This document shows, piece by piece, positions 1 to 12,447 of a stretch of DNA of 64,000 nt. Made by a program: the position numbers and the translations under genes. The notes under the pieces were generated by a model. The model was not told where the DNA came from. It was given only the letters and a program-made list of their open reading frames with translations, and did no database searches. Location of the stretch: contig BDDD01000533.1 of the NCBI GenBank assembly GCA_001972305.1, forward strand, positions 248,001 through 312,000, in the 5' to 3' direction. Origin of the DNA: Cephalotus follicularis. Taxonomy: Eukaryota > Streptophyta > Magnoliopsida > Oxalidales > Cephalotaceae. Position 1 is the first letter of the stretch; every line of letters begins with the position of its first letter.

Positions 1-56
1 AAATGTCATGAAATGAATGCATTATGATGCAATATATAATATATAATAATACAAAC

Positions 57-140
<84 letters not shown>
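57..140. repeat. (TA)n(TG)n microsatellite
   Basis: About 24 TA units run directly into about 16 TG units. It lies inside LTR G, at the place where sister LTRs carry a short AT-rich 'tatatatac' stretch, so it is probably an expansion of that stretch. Confidence 0.95.
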
Positions 141-713
141 AATCCGCAAACATATGAGCATCCATGCCAAGTGGCTACATCAACACAATCCATCAATCAT
201 GTCACAAAGCACCAATTAATCCATCCATACGTACGAAGCGCATCGCCATCTCCTAGCACTGATGTCATACTCCTACTTCATCCCCGTCTCCTGCTGACTC
301 AAAGCAGGTCAACAATCCAATGTTACTCGCACAACAGCTGAGTAACCAGTGTGGGTGTCCCTAGCCATCTCCTGGCACCTAGAACCCAAACCCGCCATTA
401 ACCATCAGTGACAACCTCCGCCACTGCGACTAATACGGCATCAATCCAAATCACAATCCAGCAATCAATCCAACAAAAAATCCGTTCTCAAGTAATTTAT
501 ATGTTATAAAATACTTGAAATAATACATTTGTTCAAAATGTATGACAGTCTTTAAAACGGTGTTCAATCCTTTGGAAAATAACATTTTTCCATATAAAAT
601 AATGATTTATAAAAAATCATGCATTTTCTAAAATGATAAAACACATTTAGAATAATCAATCCACAATTAAAATGCTGGCAATCATATGGTCAAAATGCAA
701 ATAGACCCTTTTG

Positions 714-1110
714 GCATCAACGTATACCCTCTAGGCGTCAACGTTCATGACAGGCTCTTAAGGGTCAACGGTTATCCCCTTGACGTCGGCGCTTTTCCTT
801 TAAACATCGGCGCTTTACCTCTTTGTGTCGAGACTTTAGTATAGCAGCCTTTAGCGTCAATATCTTGTCTCTTTAGCGTCGACTCTTTAAGGTAGGAACC
901 TTAGGCGTCAGTGCTTTTCTTCTAAGCGCCAATTCTTTATGGTAGGAACCTTAGGCATCAACATATCACACGTCCTTTTCCCATGTAACAGACCCAAGCG
1001 TTGACGATTTCCTCTAAGCGTCGATGGGTCAGTGAACCAAACGTCCATTTTCCCGCCTGACAATCCAAGGCATCGATGCTTTTCCTTTAAGCGTCGACGG
1101 TTCAACGACC
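714..1110. repeat. 20-21 bp palindromic-core array in LTR G
   Basis: Degenerate copies of GCGTCRACGCTT recur, for example at 714, 735, 783, 804 and 825 (steps 21, 48, 21, 21). A second cluster of the same motif lies at about 1845-1950. The motif is the same as in the LTRs of families A, C and D. Confidence 0.7.
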
Positions 1111-2107
1111 CCGAACATCGTTTCCTCCATTGAACCACAACAATACCAGTGGAACCAAAGAACATTGCATGAAACTCAATCCGTTTTCATTTCAAATCAC
1201 AATATACATAACAAGTTAACTATTCATAACAACCAACATCATTTACACAATCCTCAATCCACAATATTCATGCTTTTCACCAAATGAGCATCCACTATAA
1301 TTGAACTCAAAAACATGATTATAAAATCCCTACCTTAGATTCCAAGTTAGGAATCGTAGTCCACTTCCTCAAAAGTCATAGACCAGTAGCACCTGAACTC
1401 CCAAGTCTAGTACAGTAGCTCCAAGTCCAATTTGAGCTTCCAACCTCGGTTTCCAAGCTTCCAAGCTTCTTGCCCTTAGCTCCGGGTTCATGTATGGAGA
1501 GATATGATCTCTCTCTTTCTCCTTTCTTTTCTGATTTTTCTCACCGTGTTCGGTCTCTTTTCCGCTCTTTCCTTTTTTTTCTCTCTCTTATTTTCTAGGT
1601 GCATGCTTGAGGAAGAATGAGAGAGTTTATGGATTGGTCTTTTCTCTATCTCTCTTTCCATCCCGCATCCATGTCTAATAGGTGTCTCACTCTTTCTCCG
1701 ATCCGGCCTGCATTGCGCACAAGTGTCATTTTCTTCCTTTCCTTTGGCCGCATCACGCACATGTGTCAATCTCTTCCTTTTCTATAGTTGCAGGTCTGAA
1801 GAAAATGGCGGACACTTAACACGTTTGCGCTGTCAGACCTTTTAGGCGTCGACGCTTATCTCTTTGGCGTCAACGCTTAAGGAAATATCACTTAAGCGTG
1901 TTATTTTACTTCTCTGGCGTCGACGCTTTACTTCTGGGTGTCAACGCTAAATGCTTCTTTTGCATTTTCAATTCACCAAAACATCCCTTGACACTCTTCA
2001 CTCAAGATTCAACATTACAAGTTGAAAATCCATAATTTTCATTAATTCATCATAAAATTACAATGAGAATTACAATAATACATTGAATGGATATTCAGGA
2101 CATTACA

Positions 2108-2243
2108 GGATATAAAAATGGAACGAGTTCCAGGGGAAGATAACATAACAGACCTTCTGACTAAAGCTTTGCCGCGAGGAGTCTTCGAGCATCATCTCTC
2201 GGGGATGGGTGTGAGACACAATGGCAACTGGCTTCAGTACTAG
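2108..2243 (+). pseudogene. pol: Ty1/copia pol 3' end (RNase H tail)
   Basis: The frame is open from the LTR G junction to a TAG at 2241-2243. It carries the copia C-terminal motif: 'DNITDLLTKALPRGVF' then 'GMGVR', which in the family follows the RNase H domain. Everything upstream is missing because LTR G interrupts the gene. The stop overlaps the polypurine tract, as is common in copia elements. This fixes the orientation (+) of the outermost copia element. Confidence 0.85.
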
Positions 2244-2251
2244 TGGGAGAT
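2242..2251 (+). other. Polypurine tract of the outer copia element
   Basis: AGTGGGAGAT sits directly before an LTR start TGTTAG. This is the usual site for plus-strand priming. Confidence 0.75.
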
Positions 2252-3765
2252 TGTTAGAGATAAGTCCTGTAAGAAGTTGCCATATATTGTAATACGTAAA
2301 CTTATCTTTGATAATGTTCAATAAAATGTATTATTTGTTAACAATGGCTATGAATTCATTTAATTTATTAATATTTGAATGTTGTAAGATTAAAGCTTGA
2401 GGAACTAAATTCTTGATGAGATCAAGAAGTGAGAATTGGAACCTCTGAAAGCTTTATTCTTAAATCTTCCTGGTCATAGGATTAAGTACTCGGGACATGC
2501 TTAATCCAATAAGACCAGCACATAGTATGCTAGGTTGTTTAGAGGGTGACTGATCTCATAAGTCGTTTTGTGGAGACAAGGGCAATACACATGAGTGAAT
2601 GAGTTCACTAAAGCTGACTCACAAGATGGAATATCTGTATGAAAATTTTACTATACGTCAAACAGACATTTCTAAAGGCAGCAGTGCAACAGTGGTCCTT
2701 AGACATGAGCCACCACTTGTATCATGTGCATAGGATGCTATGCTTTAACAATGCTTACATGTCTCCTAACCATGGGGAGTATATAGTTTTTGGTTGGGTA
2801 TGGAAGGTTTATGGCAGAGATAGGTGAGTGAGAAAGATTGGATCCATCGCTCCCAGTAAAAGGGATATATACTCATATCGATTGGTCATTGGCAGAAAAT
2901 CCCTGGCCAGGGTAAGAGCAGTGATATGAATGAAGTGTTTAGATATCGATGGTTCATATTAGAGGGGCACCTCTAATTTGATGGGGCCAATGACATTATA
3001 TCATGGTACCTATTAATTGAACTATTAGGGTTTGACTTAATCCATACCCTAGGTTTAATTAGAGCATTGGCAATAGAATGATTAAACGTGCATGAACCTA
3101 CATAGTATGGTTCAAGGAAAATTCATGTTATTTGGGTGTCAGTATGCATTGCTAGATGTCGATTCTGATCAGTACAATGCCTGAGGTAGATTGATAACCT
3201 ATCTTGGTTGAAAAAGGATTGAAAGAGTTTTAATTGATAATGTATATTAAAGTGGTTTCATGTGATGGAAAATATTTAATTGATTGATTACGATAATCGC
3301 AATGTAATTCTACGGCCAGCAGAATTAATGAAACTAAAGAGTCGTACACAATACAAGTGTTGATCTCCAAAACAAAGTGTGAAAGAAATCATAAGATGAT
3401 TTCATGAGACATAAATATCTACTATTGACCAAGTCTAAGTTACTTAAGTGTTAAGTAATAAGGTTAGATATTTATTACATTCTTATCTTCTCAATTAATG
3501 ACACTTACTAGCATAAGACAAAGATTGAGAAGACTTTGTCTCATTAACATAACTTCACATTAATTCGGCCAAATTTTGGAGGAAGAGAAAATTAGTTTTC
3601 TTGCGTCCAAATGGTTGGTGAAAGGAGAAAGAAAGAGATCTCTTGGGGTGGATAGCTCTAGAGGACTTCCTACACTTGGAAGCTAAGCTTGAATCCAAAA
3701 TGAACAAGAAGGAAAGAGTGGCTCCATCCAGTAAGTTCCAATCTCTTTATATAGTTAGAAATAGT
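2252..3765 (+). mobile_element. Outer copia 3' LTR, left part
   Basis: Starts TGTTAGAGATAAG directly after the polypurine tract. No ORF of note. Near 3766 it is broken by element E and it resumes at 53571. The far end of this LTR is not clear to me. Confidence 0.75.
3761..3765. repeat. Target duplication of element E, left copy (ATAGT)
   Basis: ATAGT precedes the E terminus TGTCACACC. The right copy at 53566-53570 reads ATATT, so 4 of 5 bases match. One mutation since insertion is the likely reason. Confidence 0.6.
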
Positions 3766-3911
3766 TGTCACACCTCGTTTCTCCTGATAACAATAATAGT
3801 AGTGGCAATTTAACATTATATTAAAACATTTCAAGCACTTTATATCTTGCGTAAGCATTCAAATTATAAGCCGAAACAAACGACGTAACATGCGTCCCAT
3901 ACCACATGCTA
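3766..3911 (-). mobile_element. E 3' LTR, terminal segment
   Basis: Starts TGTCACACCTCG on the plus strand and matches 50754-50935 of the 5' LTR, apart from a deletion of about 40 bases. It breaks at CTAAC, where solo LTR B is inserted. Confidence 0.85.
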
Positions 3912-4260
3912 CTAACTGTCACACCCCGCCTTTCAATTCCCTTACATTTAGACAAGCATATATGTTGATATCAGAATAAAACAATATTACAGCATTCCAT
4001 TCAACATTTCATATATAAGCGGAAGCATTCAATAAGCCGGAGTGTAAAATATAAGTCATCGGCACGCAGCCCATACTACGTGCATGTACTATCCAGCAAT
4101 TATCCCTGTACATAAGGAAGTAAAACAACAATGCGGGGTATGAACCGTTCATTACAAATACAATACATCATAAAAATAACAACCTTAAGATAGAAAGAAG
4201 CTCTCCAAAAGCTTCAGCAGCACTCTCCGAACGTCCTTGCTTAATATGAAATTGTAGGGG

Positions 4261-4285
4261 TTAGCCGTTGTCCTCACTTGGCTAA
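4261..4285 (-). promoter_or_regulatory. Conserved LTR hairpin block (solo LTR B)
   Basis: 6-bp arms TTAGCC and GGCTAA enclose 13 nt, followed on the minus strand by CCCC. The same block occurs in families A, A' and E at a similar distance (about 340-420 nt) from the LTR 3' end. Its role is unknown. Confidence 0.6.
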
Positions 4286-5217
4286 GTAGGAAGATGGTGC
4301 ATGTTAAGGAATATATGAATGCAACCTGTATGACATTTTATATTGAAAATAACATAATTAAGTATTCCAATATATATACGCAACCATGCCAAGTGGCCAT
4401 AGACAATACAATTCAAGAATACCGCACAAGGGTACAATCAATCAATACAGTGATTTGGGTGTCACATGTCGCTAACTCCTAGCACCAACTGTGCACCACC
4501 TATCTATCACCCCTCACTCCAGAGATGATAAATCAGGTCAGTTACTACCGGCATTAGCGGGCAGTTTAACAATCAAGTTCTGCATTGCAGACAGTTTGGG
4601 TGGATACTCTAGCCAACTCCTGGCACATAGGACCACATCCGTAGCCAGTGATGTCTCCTATCACTCGACTAAAGACAATAGCATAGACAAACAATTCAAT
4701 CAATTCAGTAGTAATATTACATAAGTTTTAAATTGTAATATAGGGTTGTTTCTTTGAAACATATAACAATTCAGTAATCGTACATCTCCTAGGAGGAAAA
4801 CGATATTCAGTACAGTAACAATACCTCTCATTGGAGAAAAACAGTAATCATTTGACAATATACAATTCCATTTGAAAACCGTAAGGAACTCATATTTGTG
4901 CTTAAACCACTAGTTGATTCAATCATTTGAAAATAAGGAACAGTAGTGTTAATGAACACCCTAAACAGTATATACTAATTATAACAGTAGCATATACAGT
5001 AACAGTAAAGCACAGTAGCAATCCAAGGGTTCAATAGGTCTTTGTATACCCTAGTCATTCTTGTAAAATTCTCACAAGGAGTATATACATTGTTTAAGTT
5101 CTAAAATGTAATTATTTAAGGCCAAGATTGACTGTTCTAATCATCCATATGGAGGCCAGGTTAATAAAATTCAAATTGAGGTCTAAATAGGACCTATATG
5201 AGCAATTTAGCTCAGGA

Positions 5218-5330
5218 CAGTCGACTGCTCTCAAGAACAGTCGGTTGTTTGGTTGAGTAGTCGACTGTTTGTTCTTAACAGTCGACTGGTTTGGTTGAGT
5301 AGTCGACTGTCATTAAGAACAGTTCACTGC
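5218..5330. repeat. 20-21 bp AGTCGACT array in solo LTR B
   Basis: The motif AGTCG starts at 5219, 5239, 5259, 5280 and 5301, and as AGTTC at 5321. Steps are 20, 20, 21, 21 and 20. Most copies are palindromic (ACAGTCGACTGT type). A second group lies at 6373, 6394, 6421 and 6442. Confidence 0.9.
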
Positions 5331-6626
5331 TTTACCCTTAAAATGGCAGGCGGTAGCAGGTTATGCATTTCAATGTCGAAATACTAAGCCAATAACACAT
5401 GCAATCAACCAGAAAATTAACCATACATGATATGCATAATATATCTTCCAAAATATGTCATTGCCCCTACTTTAAATGCTATCCCAAGATCAATTTGGAT
5501 TGATCTCTCTCTTTAAGTTTCCAAGGCTCTTTCACCAACTTAGCCTTCCAATCTTAGCAGAAATGATCTATATCACGCATGTTTAAGGACACATGCATTA
5601 ATACCAGTAAGTTTTAGTAATCCTCTCATTACAATTACAAGTTCCAACAGTAGTTTATCAATAATCCATTAAGTCTCACTTTCACATTTTTAGACAATTG
5701 CTCATTTTCATCTTAAATGCAGGTTAAATCATTCGTTCTCATGTCAACAGTGGATATATGTACTAACATTAGTACTTTTAATCCACTAACAACCTAATAT
5801 CCAACTAGTAGCTCATCATTAGCTCATCAATTCAACCTTTATTGAACCATTTACCGTTTCTATCTCAATTCAACTATTAACTCTTAATCATGTGAACAGA
5901 AGATGTGGATATCTAATCTTAGTCTGTTTTCCTAGCTATTAACCCTAACAACATTAAGGGATTCAGATTAGTGACTTACCAGGAGAATCAAAGCTTCACT
6001 CTCCTTGGACACCCTAACATGCAAGCTCCAAGAAATAATCTTTCTCTTTTTCAATTCCTCCACCTCAGTGTTTTCTATCACCAAAATCAGTCTTTCACAG
6101 CTGATATGAAGCTTAGAAAACTTAGGAATCATCAGACTCCATTACTCAGCCTTCTCTCCTTTCCTTCTCTCTCTCACATGCACCTATCCTCACTTTTCTC
6201 TTCTGTTTTTGCAGGTTGCAGGTCTGCAAATCTTTGTAGAAGGAATTGAGGACATGCAAGGCACTCCTCTTGCAGGTTATCGCAGTTGCTGTCTCGCATG
6301 ACACCTGCCCATCATGCACTTCCCTCGGTTCTGTCACACAGGCCTGCACAGACACCTGTTCTGTGCCATTCCAGTCGACTGTCTTTAACAGGCAGTCGAC
6401 TGTCACACCACGCATCAGACAGTCGACTATTGCCCTGTGACAGTCGGCTGTTTGAGCTGGTTTTAGGGTTCCTCAAGTTTGATTTATCGATTTGCGTTTC
6501 AACCAACCCAAGCATTCACAAATCACAGTTATTTTGATAATTGGACACATAATATCAATTAAAATGTATATTTTATTTAAAATTGGGGCAATATACATTA
6601 ATTGAATTCGCGGTTATTACACTAAC

Positions 6627-9108
6627 AATACAATATCACATCATTAACTTCCCTAAAAACGGAGCATGAATTAAAACATTATCCGTTATGTTCCTCATTC
6701 AATACACGAATCTCTCAAACAGAGAAAACCATGTCAATAATCATTACACGGTAATTCAGTAAATGATTCCATCATTTCAATAACCAATTGATACAATTAT
6801 ACAACTGATAATTCGTAACAAGCACATCTCATCACTCTCTTTAAATCCTAGAATGATTATTACAATACAATACAATACAATAAAAAAAACCTTCATGAAA
6901 GAAGCTTCCAACATAGCTTCAGCAGCACTGGTCCATTGCCGCTGTCAATCTGAAACTTTAGGGGGGTTAGCTTTTGTCCTCACTAAGCTAAGTAGAGAAA
7001 GTATAAATACCTTTTGGGATCAACAATAATGTAAATCATGTGATGAATGCATAATGATGCAGTACAATATATATACAATACGTAATTGTATACGTATCTC
7101 GATCAATAGTTAAGCAACAATGCCAAGTGGCTACATCAACATAATCCATCAGTCATGTCACTAAGGACCAATAAATCTGATCCGAATTCGATAACCACCA
7201 CCGTAAATTAGCATTATCTCACGTCGACGCTAACTGGCTCGTATGCGATGGAAAGCTCGGGCATAGGGAAGTTCAACAAACAAATGAGCCTAACAGGAAT
7301 ATTGGCGGAGGATAGCTCATAGTGTGGTGTCTTTGCCAACTCCTGGCCCACAAGGCACAACCTGCCATTAGCGTAAGTGACAACCTCCGTCACCTCACTA
7401 GCAGCGCAACAATCACAGTACATGTCAAGCAATTTATAAAATAATTACTTGATCAAAATATATTTGTCAAATATATATCAGTCCAGTTTTTAAGTCTCTT
7501 GAAAGTTATAAACACCTGAAACAGTATATTTTCATTGTATAGAAAATCCTTTAAACAGTTCATAGTCATTGGAAAATACTTTGCCCAGTCATTCGAAAAT
7601 ATACATTTTCATACAAAATAATGATTTTTTAAAATCATGCAGGCATTTCTAAAATGATAACCACTTTTAGAAATCAGTCATATTTCAATCCACAGTTCAA
7701 TTAATAGTTCAATATCCAATGCAAACATATGCTCAAATGCTTCTAGAACCGTTTCAGGATCAACGCATGTCATCCAAGTGAAACCGTACAAAACAGTGTC
7801 TTACGCGTCGACGTTTAACCTGTAGGGGTCGATGTTTATGTCCTCTCAGGGTCAATACTCAACTCCTTAGTGTCAGCACTTCAACCAGTAAAATTCACAT
7901 TAACAATCATCTTTGGCATCGATTATTTCCTTTAATAGTCGGCTGTTCCATTGAACAGTCAGCTGTTTCACATTAGCAATCGGCTGCTGTCCTTCAACAG
8001 TTGGCTGTTTAGGGCGAGCACACATGAGTAGTTGGTTGTTTCCTCAAAAGTCAACTGTCTATATGAACAGTGTACATATAATCTTTCCCTGCTATATATG
8101 GGCAGAGTCACGCATGCACAGTCGGCTGTGTACTTTGAACTGTCGACTGTTTTACTTAAACAGTTGGCTGTTCTCCGAACCAGTAGCATGCAAATCTTCC
8201 ACTTTTATGTCCATCAGGTTATCGCAAGCTACTCTACCATATTCATACCAGAGAATATCACCTATAGTCATTATATGGTCCATAGAACATAATCACAATT
8301 CATGCATTTCCTCCGTTTCATCCTAATACCATTGGAATTCACACATAGCAATGCATGGAATCTCATTCATTCTCAATCCAGAATTCGGTATGCATATCAG
8401 GTTAATAATAACAGCAACCATAAAATTATTTAAACACTCCACAGTCTAGGAAATCAATGCATTTTATCAATGATACAACACTATTCTTGAACTCAATTAT
8501 GCATGTATAAATCCCCTACCTTTGGTTCCAAGTTAGGAACCGAAACTCCACCTCTTTAATTTTGTCCAGTAATTTGAGCTTCCCAGCAGCTCCAAGTCCA
8601 GTCCAGTAGCTCCAAGCCCAAGCTTCCAAGTTTCTCTCCTTGGTGGTTATCTCTCCTCCTCTTTCTACCAATTCTCACTGTTTTCTCTCTAGTCTTTCTC
8701 TGTTTCTTTCTTTCCTCCGGCCCTCGGCGAGAGGGATGAAGAAGAGAGTTTATGCAGATGGTCCTTCTCTCTCCCTTTCCCTGCCAAGCCATTTGCATGG
8801 CGCCTAAGTGCCATTCTCTTCCTTTTTCAAACAGCTGCATGCGCCACAGTGCTAATTTCCTCTTTCCCACAACCTGAATGGCGCACAAGTGTCCATTATT
8901 TCCTTTCCTTTGGCCGCATGACGCACAGGTGGCATCCAATTCCTTTCCATCAGTCTTTGCCTATGATTTCCTCACATGGCGCTCCAACAGAGCGTCATCC
9001 ATCGACTGTTCTCATTCGTTAGTCGGCTTTTCTTAACTCGTCGTGCTGTCCAAACAGCCTAACTGTTGGCCGTTATTCTCCAACAGTTGACTGTCCATGA
9101 ACAGTCTC
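6627..9108 (-). mobile_element. E 3' LTR, main segment
   Basis: Collinear with 50935-53333 of the E 5' LTR. It contains the hairpin block at 6967-6991 with paired changes (TTAGCT and AGCTAA), GTCGAC-type arrays at 7800-8180 and 9000-9100, and a purine-rich stretch at 8640-8720. It is broken at GTCTC (9104-9108) by element C. Confidence 0.88.
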
Positions 9109-10769
9109 TGTAACACCCCCAGTTCGGGATCAGGATGTCACCCCCGATTCCGAGTCGGGTTGCCACGCAAAACTAAACTAGAAGAAACATATCAGCATAT
9201 CCTAAACCTATGTCATTAAAAGTGTAATAAAGTCTCCAATAAAAACTGATAAATGAGAATCTCATATTCAAAACTTAAATTCTGCTCATAATCAAATTTG
9301 TCTCCAAGATAACACGTGGTGGTCTAAACATAATCTGATAACAAAACCAAACTAAAAAAATCATAGTCCAGAAACCATAGCATTACTAAAAGAATTCAAC
9401 TCTAAGAAATCCTCAAACCATAGGTTGCTCTCTTATCACACCTGCCCCCAAAGCTCCAGATAACATGCCGCAAGGAAACAAAAATGCGGTTGAGCAAGCC
9501 TCAGTACGGATATAGAATCATAAAGCAGTACGAAACAAAACAGATTATGAAGCAGATCAGTTTACAAAACGGGACAGTTTCCGAAATCAATCATAACGGT
9601 TTCCGAAATCAACACATACACATATGTAGGACGGACAACACACAGCCAGAAAATTTCCAGTGCTGAGCATGAACTAAGTTGATAGATTTGTGGCAACAAT
9701 GGAGTCAACATAACCAGCAACCAAACCAAAATAAACTGACCTACATGACGCCAAAGGAAATAAGAAGGAATACGGAAAAATAGGGGAGAACAAAACGAAA
9801 AAAAAATAGCGACAAGGCAGCACGATTATACTTAAACAGGGGGACGAAATAACCATACACATATGACCAAGACCCATGCCAGGCACCAGGAAAACTAAAG
9901 AACCCGTAACAAAGTGGTGCAGGGCTTACACTGAGAGAGGAGCATTAACACATGCATATTTATACAATTATATCAAATAAACGGGTCACCACAGTGAAGC
10001 AAGAGATAAAACCTGAAGTGATGTAGGACTGTGGGTTGTTGTGCAAGAAATCTTCCTCTGAGCTATGCAACAATGGTGCGTCCAATAGAGAGAGAGGGGT
10101 TGTCCAATAGAGAGAGAGAGAGAGAGATGAAGAAAGGAGAAAAGAGAGATTAACCACCATAGCAAAACAATATCTTACACCAAAACATAGAGAAACAAAC
10201 TTGGGTGATGAAGGAGCCAAGGGAGAACGCTCAAGAAATTTTCTGAGCTTCCTCAACAATGGCGGCAGGGCGTGAAACGAAGAAGAAAGATAGGAGAAAA
10301 AAGAAAGGTGGCAGGCTTAATAAGGCAAAACGTGCGAAAGAACAAAAAAACAACAGAAAGAGAGAAAAGCATGGGAGAGATGACGCGCGAGAGAGAGATT
10401 TTTGGCATAGAGGGTGCATAAGTGAGAGATCGGGAGAGAAACAACTTTAAGAGGGAGAGATTAAGGGAGAGAGGGTGGCGACATGAAGGGAAAATAAAAT
10501 AGAAAAAAAAGTTTTGGTTCTTCTTTTTAAATGCATAATTCGGCTTTTCTAAAAGAAAAGTTATAAATGGCTATAAAAAATGTTTTCTTTAACCATTTAC
10601 TAAAGATGTTCATTGGTCAAAGTCAGAATTAAATTAGTCCAACCAGAATAAACCAAAATTTTGGGTAATTCATACCTAAAACAAATAGGCAGCCCACAAA
10701 AATAAAATTAAAAAAGGGTCCAAATAAAAAAAATAAAATAAATTTTATACGGAAAAACAGGATAATACA
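9109..10769 (-). mobile_element. C LTR copy 1, internally deleted
   Basis: Starts TGTAACACCCCC and ends GATAATACA. Compared with copy 2 it lacks about 2.0 kb: the sequence jumps near 9616 from the 'cgaaatcaa' part (copy 2 near 12175) to the 'cacatacacat' part (copy 2 near 14217). The missing piece includes the GTCGAC motifs and the CA-rich stretch. Confidence 0.88.
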
Positions 10770-10785
10770 TCTCCACCCCCCTTAA
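10770..10785 (-). other. Polypurine tract of C, internal region 1
   Basis: On the minus strand TTAAGGGGGGTGGAGA precedes the LTR start TGTATTATCC. The same tract lies at 15366-15382 in internal region 2. Confidence 0.75.
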
Positions 10786-10985
10786 AAGAAGATTTCGTCC
10801 CGAAATCTAAAACATCTCCTAACCTAAATTGAACAACTGAGAAGGCACCCCAAAATGCCAAACGAAAGACTCAGCTCCCACGGAAAGAGTTGACCCATAA
10901 ACATGCAAAACAAACTCCCTATGGTTACCGAAAGCAAGAAAGACCAAAACAATACCTGGAGCATCTGCAATCCGATGAGTCACAA

Positions 10986-11531
10986 TCACATTGCCTCCTT
11001 CACTCTGCTGCTTAGCATCTCTACCATTTCTTGTTTTACCCTTAGGACGACGGTCGGATAAACTTTAAATATATGATCCATCTGACCACACCTGAAACAT
11101 GCTCCCATAGACCTATAACACGTTTCAACAGGATGTCGTTTCCCACACGTAACACACTGTGCAAAAGGAATAAAAATGGGATTATTCCCATCGACCAATC
11201 CTCCACCATGGCCCCTATCCTGATGTCCCAAATTTTGATCCTGATATGCATCCCTAGTCCGCTTCCTTCCTCTTTTCTGTATGGCCTCCTGAAAAACTAG
11301 ACTTTCTGTTTCAATATTTTTGGCCATATTGTCCACGTTCCTTTGCTGCTCCTGATCCAAATTCTGCTGTTGCATTACGCGAACCACTTGGGTTACTACT
11401 TGAGGAACAACTTGTGCAACCACTCGCCTTACAAACTCCTCCAAAGTCGGCTCATTCCATACACCTTCTCGTGCAATAGCCGACTCGGCTTTTTGATTTA
11501 CGTTCCTTGGTCGTCCACCACTATGTGCCAA
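10986..11531 (-). pseudogene. gag: C gag fragment, copy 1
   Basis: A 181-aa frame. It has an N-terminal helical segment with repeated 'AQVVPQVVTQVV', no recognisable capsid (retrotrans_gag) core, then two CCHC-like knuckles: C-x2-C-x3-H-x4-C around residues 124-136 and C-x2-C-x4-H at about residue 143. The last Cys of the second knuckle is Tyr here and Cys in copy 2. A frameshift after the knuckles ends the frame early. In the other frame the sequence continues into a short protease-like piece and then straight into the polypurine tract. Reverse transcriptase, RNase H and integrase are absent in both copies, so the loss predates the duplication. Confidence 0.8.
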
Positions 11532-11678
11532 CTACGAACAAGAACCGGAATATAACGGAACAAACTGCAAAAGGGTCAACGATAAACCAAAACGACAACT
11601 AAGGAATAACCCTAACCCAATCTCTACCCATCTCATAGGTCAAACCTTGATAGGCTTTCTAAGAAACGAAACCTATTC

Positions 11679-11688
11679 TCTCATACCA
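11679..11688 (-). other. PBS of C, copy 1 (mutated)
   Basis: On the minus strand TGGTATGAGA follows the LTR end by 4 nt. It differs by one base from the tRNA-Met complement TGGTATCAGA seen at 31920-31930. Confidence 0.7.
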
Positions 11689-11692
11689 TAAC

Positions 11693-12415
11693 TGTAACAC
11701 CCCTGGTTCGAGATCGGGATGTCACCCCCAATTCCGAGTCAGGTTGTCACGCAAAACTGAACTAAATGAAACATATCAGCATATCCTAAACCGATGTCAT
11801 AAAAAGTGTAATAAAGTCTCCAATTAAACTGATAAAAGAAAATCTCATATTCAAAACTTAAATTCTGCTCATAATAAAATATGTCTCCAAGTTAACACGT
11901 GGTGATCTAAACATAATCTGATAACATAACTAAACTAAAAAAAATCATAGTCCAGAAAACATAGCATTACTAAAAGAATTCATCTCCAAGAAATCCTCAA
12001 ACCATAGGTTGCTTTTTTATCACACTTGCCCCCAAAGATCCAGATAACCTGCCTCAAGAAAACGAAAACGCGGCTGAGCAAACCTCAGTACGGATATAGA
12101 ATCATAAAGCAGTACGAAACAATACAGATTACGAAGCAGATCAGTTTACAAAACAGGACAGTTTACGAAATCAATCATAACAATTACGAAACGAAACCAA
12201 ACAAAGCAATTGCGAATCAAAACGGATACTAAACAGAACAATGTCCGATACAAAACAGTGTTCAAAACTTTAAAATACGAAATAAAACATTTTACAGAAC
12301 GTAAGAATTTACGAAACAGTTTACGAAACGGAATAATACAAATCTTTTACAAAAAAACAGAACAATTCATAACTAAACGAATTTATTCAAATCAAATGAT
12401 GCTCATGTCAAATCG

Positions 12416-12447
<32 letters not shown>

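Larger units (their letters stand above)
1..2107 (-). mobile_element. Ty3/gypsy LTR, family G (cut by window edge)
   Basis: Related to the LTRs of elements E and B in reverse orientation. It shares the block GCCAAGTGGCTAC near 167, the 'tccaagttagg' block near 1341 and a CT-rich stretch at 1490-1580. The right end ...CATTACA at 2107 is an LTR terminus (TG on the minus strand) that abuts copia coding sequence, so the LTR interrupts that copia element. The first 5 bases after it, GGATA, would be the target duplication, but the other copy lies outside the window. It may be a solo LTR or one LTR of a full element. No gene is seen within it. Confidence 0.75.
3917..6621 (-). mobile_element. Solo LTR of gypsy family B
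   Basis: Runs from TGTCACACCCCGCC to GCGGTTATTACA with perfect 5-bp target duplications CTAAC (3912-3916 and 6622-6626). It is the same family as the LTRs of element B at 21702-24273 and 29007-31567. Removing it together with one CTAAC restores the E LTR order seen intact near 50930. A lone LTR with intact duplications is the usual product of recombination between two LTRs of one element. Confidence 0.93.

Noticed and set aside
24-341. ORF with Tyr-Ile and Val-Cys runs at the window start
   Set aside because: Translation of the TA/TG microsatellite.
2639-2827. 62-aa plus-strand ORF in the outer copia LTR
   Set aside because: Inside an LTR, no known motif, length expected by chance.
5218-5330. 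CRISPR-like look of the short repeat arrays
   Set aside because: The repeat-plus-spacer total is only 20-21 bp, the spacers are themselves similar, there are no cas genes, and the context is a plant nuclear genome.
8556-8939. Sense-strand ORF in the E 3' LTR, with a 140-aa counterpart at 52812-53234
   Set aside because: The two are the paired LTRs of one element, so similarity is not independent evidence. The strand is purine-rich and poor in stops. The counterpart in LTR G (1488-1769) does not keep the same protein.
10259-10450. Small basic ORF (63 aa, Lys/Arg-rich) with a similar 62-aa frame at 14858-15046
   Set aside because: It lies antisense in the GA-rich part of the C LTR. The third copy (from 44372) is frameshifted. 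Similarity is explained by the LTRs being copies of one another and composition explains the Lys/Arg content.
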